DNA from: Paracoccaceae bacterium
Lineage (GTDB): Bacteria; Pseudomonadota; Alphaproteobacteria; Rhodobacterales; Rhodobacteraceae
Direction: 5' to 3'
Length of the DNA: 10,262 nucleotides
NCBI GenBank assembly: GCA_007131945.1
Contig: SLPP01000201.1
Location: 1 to 10,262, forward strand
Part shown: positions 7,011 to 10,262 of the stretch, piece by piece
Numbering within the stretch: position 1 is the stretch's first letter
Layout: each line of letters starts with the position of its first letter
Program-made: the position numbers and the translations under genes
Notes under the pieces: model-generated
Seen by the model: only the letters and a program-made list of their open reading frames with translations
What the model was told of the DNA's origin: nothing
The model's database searches: none

Positions 7011-8135
7011 ATGCTGCGCCGTCTCTACCCCGACCAACCCGAAAGCTTCGCCTTCACGCCCGCCAACCAGGAATGGGCGGAGGCGCAGATCAGCAAGTAT
7101 CCCGAGGGCCGGCAGGCCAGCGCGATCATCCCGCTTCTGTGGCGCGCGCAGGAGCAGGAGGGGTGGCTCTCGCGCCCGGCGATCGAGCATGTGGCGACGA
7201 TGCTGGACATGGCCTATATCCGCGCGCTCGAGGTGGCGACCTTCTACTTCATGTTCCAGCTGCAGCCGGTGGGCAGCCTGGCGCATGTCCAGGTCTGCGG
7301 CACGACCTCGTGCATGATCTGCGGCGCCGAGGACCTGATCGCCGTCTGCCGCGAGAAGATCGCGCCCAGGGCGCACCAGCTTTCGGCCGACGGGCGGTTC
7401 AGCTGGGAAGAGGTCGAGTGCCTGGGCGCCTGCGCCAACGCGCCGATGGCGCAGATCGGCAAGGACTATTACGAGGATCTCACCGCCGAGAGCTTCGCCA
7501 GGATCCTCGACGAGTTCGCCGCCGGGCGGGTGCCGAAGCCGGGGCCGCAGAACGGGCGCTTCGCGTCGGAGCCGGCGGGCGGGCCGACCAGTCTCGGGGG
7601 CAAGGCGAGCGAGAAGCACAACGGTTCGGTGGCGCTGGCGGTGACCTTGGGTGACACGATCAGGCGCATCGACGGCAGCGAGGTGCCGCTGGTCACGCCG
7701 TGGCTGGGCAAGGGGCGCGAGAGGCCGCGCAAGGGCGCCGCGACGAAGGAGCCGAAACCGGCCAACGGACTGAGGGTGGACGAAACCGGCGCGACCGTTC
7801 AGGAGGCGCCGGCCAAGACCCGCGCCAAGCCGAAGGCCGAACCGGCGGCGCCGGCCTCGGCCGAGCCGGAAACGCCACCGCCGACGCTCGAGGGGCCGCG
7901 CAAGGGGCGGGCCGACGACCTGAAGCGGATCAGCGGGGTCGGGCCGAAGCTCGAGGCGCTGCTCAACGAGATGGGTTTCTTCCATTTCGACCAGATCGCC
8001 GCCTGGACCGAGGCCGAGATCGCCTGGGTCGATGCGAAGCTCGAAGGATTCAAGGGACGCGCCACCCGGGACGACTGGGTGGGACAGGCCAAGGCGCTCG
8101 CCGCCGGTGGCGAGCCGGGCACCGACCAGAGTTGA
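7011..8135 (+). CDS. nuoE: NADH-quinone oxidoreductase subunit E with C-terminal helix-hairpin-helix extension
   Basis: This is the 24-kDa-type subunit (Nqo2) of the NADH-oxidising module, carrying the [2Fe-2S] cluster N1a next to NuoF. The thioredoxin-like part fills residues 1 to about 170. The ligands C96 and C101 (VCGTTSC) and C137 and C141 (ECLGAC) have normal C-x4-C and C-x3-C spacing. The protein is 374 aa, about twice the usual length. After residue 175 comes a linker (GPQNGR, then [20 protein letters not shown]), a Pro/Ala/Lys/Glu-rich low-complexity tract (about 244-300), and at 302-374 a helix-hairpin-helix domain beginning [17 protein letters not shown], of the COG3743 'H3TH' type seen attached to various alphaproteobacterial proteins. 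There is no frameshift: one reading frame covers all parts. ATG 7011 is preferred over GTG 7008; the ribosome binding site is weak. The role of the tail is unknown. Confidence 0.95.
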   Translation: MLRRLYPDQPESFAFTPANQEWAEAQISKYPEGRQASAIIPLLWRAQEQEGWLSRPAIEHVATMLDMAYIRALEVATFYFMFQLQPVGSLAHVQVCGTTSCMICGAEDLIAVCREKIAPRAHQLSADGRFSWEEVECLGACANAPMAQIGKDYYEDLTAESFARILDEFAAGRVPKPGPQNGRFASEPAGGPTSLGGKASEKHNGSVALAVTLGDTIRRIDGSEVPLVTPWLGKGRERPRKGAATKEPKPANGLRVDETGATVQEAPAKTRAKPKAEPAAPASAEPETPPPTLEGPRKGRADDLKRISGVGPKLEALLNEMGFFHFDQIAAWTEAEIAWVDAKLEGFKGRATRDDWVGQAKALAAGGEPGTDQS

Positions 8136-8142
8136 GGGACGC

Positions 8143-8367
8143 GTGAGCCAGCGGAGCGAACAGGACAGGCGGCATGGCCGGCAGGTGCGCCAGGTGGCGG
8201 CGGTGCTCGTCATCACCATGGTCCTGTGGATGTTCCTGAGCTGGGCCGGCGGCTTCTACGGCTGGCAGCCGCGCTTCGCCTTCCTGTTCGACTTCCTGGC
8301 GCTCGCGGCCTTCGCCTGGGCGCTGATCGTAACCTTCCGTCTCTGGCGGGAACGCCGGAACAGCTGA
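8143..8367 (+). CDS. DUF5337-like two-helix membrane protein, nuoE-nuoF junction
   Basis: A 74-aa protein starting with GTG 8143, with GAGGGA (8134-8139) just upstream and overlapping the end of nuoE. It has a basic N-terminus (R4, R9, R10, R13, R16), a hydrophobic helix at about 18-38, a short turn GWQPRF, a second helix at 45-65, and a basic tail (R66 to R72, RLWRERR). The positive-inside rule predicts both ends in the cytoplasm. The second helix pattern FLFDFLALAAFAWALIVTF followed by an Arg-rich tail matches my memory of DUF5337, a family of small Rhodobacteraceae proteins; a profile search was not possible here. Its function is unknown. The position suggests a complex I accessory or assembly factor. 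The stop is 9 bases before nuoF. Confidence 0.78.
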   Translation: MSQRSEQDRRHGRQVRQVAAVLVITMVLWMFLSWAGGFYGWQPRFAFLFDFLALAAFAWALIVTFRLWRERRNS

Positions 8368-8376
8368 GGACCGCAC

Positions 8377-9672
<1,296 letters not shown>

Positions 9673-9683
9673 GCGGGGCCGGG

Positions 9684-10136
9684 ATGATCCTTCACCGACA
9701 TCTCCGCTCGGCCGTCCTGGCGCTCGCGCTTGCGCTGCCGACGGGCGTAGCGGTCGCGGCCGAGCCGCGCAACATGTCCCAGGAGGAGGCCAACGCGGCG
9801 GTGCGGGCGATGCCGGATCTCTACAACCCGCTCTTCACCGCGGCGGTGATCGCCTATGTCGTTCGCGGCTGTGACGACCTGCGCGGGCCCAGTCGCACGC
9901 AGCGCCGCGCGTATTTCCTGCCGGTCTATTTCAGCGCCCGTCGCGCCGGTTTTTCGCGCGCGCAGATCGAGGCTTTCGTCAACGATTCCGACGAGCAGGC
10001 CCGCATGCGGGGGCATGTCGAGCGGTTCCTCGAATCGCGCGGCGTGCGCCCGAGCGATTCCGCCGCGCTATGTGCCTTCGGCCGGCAGGAGATGGCCGCC
10101 GGCTCGGCCATCGGCCGGCGACTGAGTGAAAGGTAA
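9684..10136 (+). CDS. DUF5333-like secreted protein, nuoF-nuoG junction
   Basis: A protein of 150 aa from ATG 9684, or 155 aa from GTG 9669, which overlaps the nuoF stop. Neither start has a strong ribosome binding site. A Sec signal peptide is visible: MILHRHLRS, a hydrophobic stretch LALALALPTGVAV, and likely cleavage after AVAA, giving a mature start at EPRNMSQEEA. The mature region is helical-looking, with two cysteines, C63 (RGCDDL) and C130 (ALCAFG), that could form one disulfide. The composition and NMSQEEANxAVRxMP..Y pattern fit my memory of DUF5333, a Rhodobacterales family; not verified by search. The stop lies 3 bases before nuoG. It may be a periplasmic partner or assembly factor of complex I, from position only. 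It shares the two-cysteine, signal-peptide layout with the repeats of the protein at 6066-6998, but I see no clear sequence similarity. Confidence 0.78.
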   Translation: MILHRHLRSAVLALALALPTGVAVAAEPRNMSQEEANAAVRAMPDLYNPLFTAAVIAYVVRGCDDLRGPSRTQRRAYFLPVYFSARRAGFSRAQIEAFVNDSDEQARMRGHVERFLESRGVRPSDSAALCAFGRQEMAAGSAIGRRLSER

Positions 10137-10139
10137 GCC

Positions 10140-10262
10140 ATGAGCGAGCTTCGCAAAATCATCATCGACGACCGCGAGGTCGAGGTCCCGCCGGCGATGA
10201 CGCTGATCCAGGCCTGCGAGGAGGCCGGGATCGAGATCCCGCGCTTCTGCTATCACGAGCGG
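10140..10262 (+). CDS. nuoG: NADH-quinone oxidoreductase subunit G (N-terminal 41 codons, runs off window)
   Basis: The 75-kDa-type subunit (Nqo3) carries a chain of Fe-S clusters between NuoF and the rest of the hydrophilic arm. Only the start is visible: [17 protein letters not shown], then [22 protein letters not shown], the beta-grasp ferredoxin-like opening of the [2Fe-2S] (N1b) domain. C37 in PRFCYHER is the first N1b ligand by family pattern; C26 is the frequent non-ligand Cys of that helix. The frame is open to the last base. AAAGG (10129-10133) lies 6 bases upstream of the ATG. Its place after nuoF fits the standard order. Confidence 0.95.
   Translation, partial: MSELRKIIIDDREVEVPPAMTLIQACEEAGIEIPRFCYHER

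Noticed and set aside
7011..8135. NuoE as two genes joined by a frameshift or sequencing error
   Set aside because: The tail is in one continuous frame, with codon use and linker composition typical of a real extension, and similar long NuoE forms are known in Rhodobacterales as I recall.
5967..8219. 750-codon open frame on the minus strand opposite the nuoD end, the repeat protein and nuoE
   Set aside because: It runs antisense to well-supported genes. The product is Arg/Gly/Leu-rich without domains, as expected when GC-rich DNA leaves stop-free antisense frames.

Overview
This is a chromosomal window from an alphaproteobacterium, most likely of the Rhodobacterales/Rhodobacteraceae (Rhodobacter, Paracoccus, Roseobacter relatives). 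The DNA is GC-rich and all genes lie on the + strand, packed with overlaps or gaps of a few bases. The nuo gene order, the NuoB and NuoE sequences and several lineage-specific ORFs between nuo genes point to this group. The genus cannot be fixed from the window alone.

Region 1 (1-2879) is the end of a leucine/isovalerate degradation (liu/mcc) operon. It holds the C-terminal part of the biotin-carrying methylcrotonyl-CoA carboxylase subunit, then 3-hydroxy-3-methylglutaryl-CoA lyase, then a methylglutaconyl-CoA hydratase of the crotonase family. Together they turn 3-methylcrotonyl-CoA into 3-methylglutaconyl-CoA, HMG-CoA, and finally acetyl-CoA plus acetoacetate.

Region 2 (2880-3142) is the only intergenic stretch of any size. 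It separates the liu operon from the nuo operon and probably carries the nuo promoter(s). It contains three inverted repeats. One is a perfect 6+6 palindrome that overlaps a good -10-like hexamer.

Region 3 (3143-10262, continuing past the window) is the first part of the operon for respiratory complex I (proton-pumping NADH:quinone oxidoreductase): nuoA, nuoB, nuoC, nuoD, nuoE, nuoF and the first 41 codons of nuoG. The iron-sulfur cysteine ligands of NuoB, NuoE and NuoF and the quinone-site residues of NuoD are all present, so the core enzyme looks functional.

The least ordinary content is what sits between the core genes. There is a 69-aa two-helix membrane protein (C/D junction), a 310-aa secreted protein built of about three ~100-residue repeats each with two cysteines (D/E junction), a NuoE with a ~200-residue C-terminal extension ending in a helix-hairpin-helix domain, a 74-aa two-helix membrane protein resembling DUF5337 (E/F junction), and a secreted two-cysteine protein resembling DUF5333 (F/G junction). 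These are candidate lineage-specific accessory or assembly factors for complex I. That role is inferred from position only. No mobile element, CRISPR array, tRNA or rRNA is visible.
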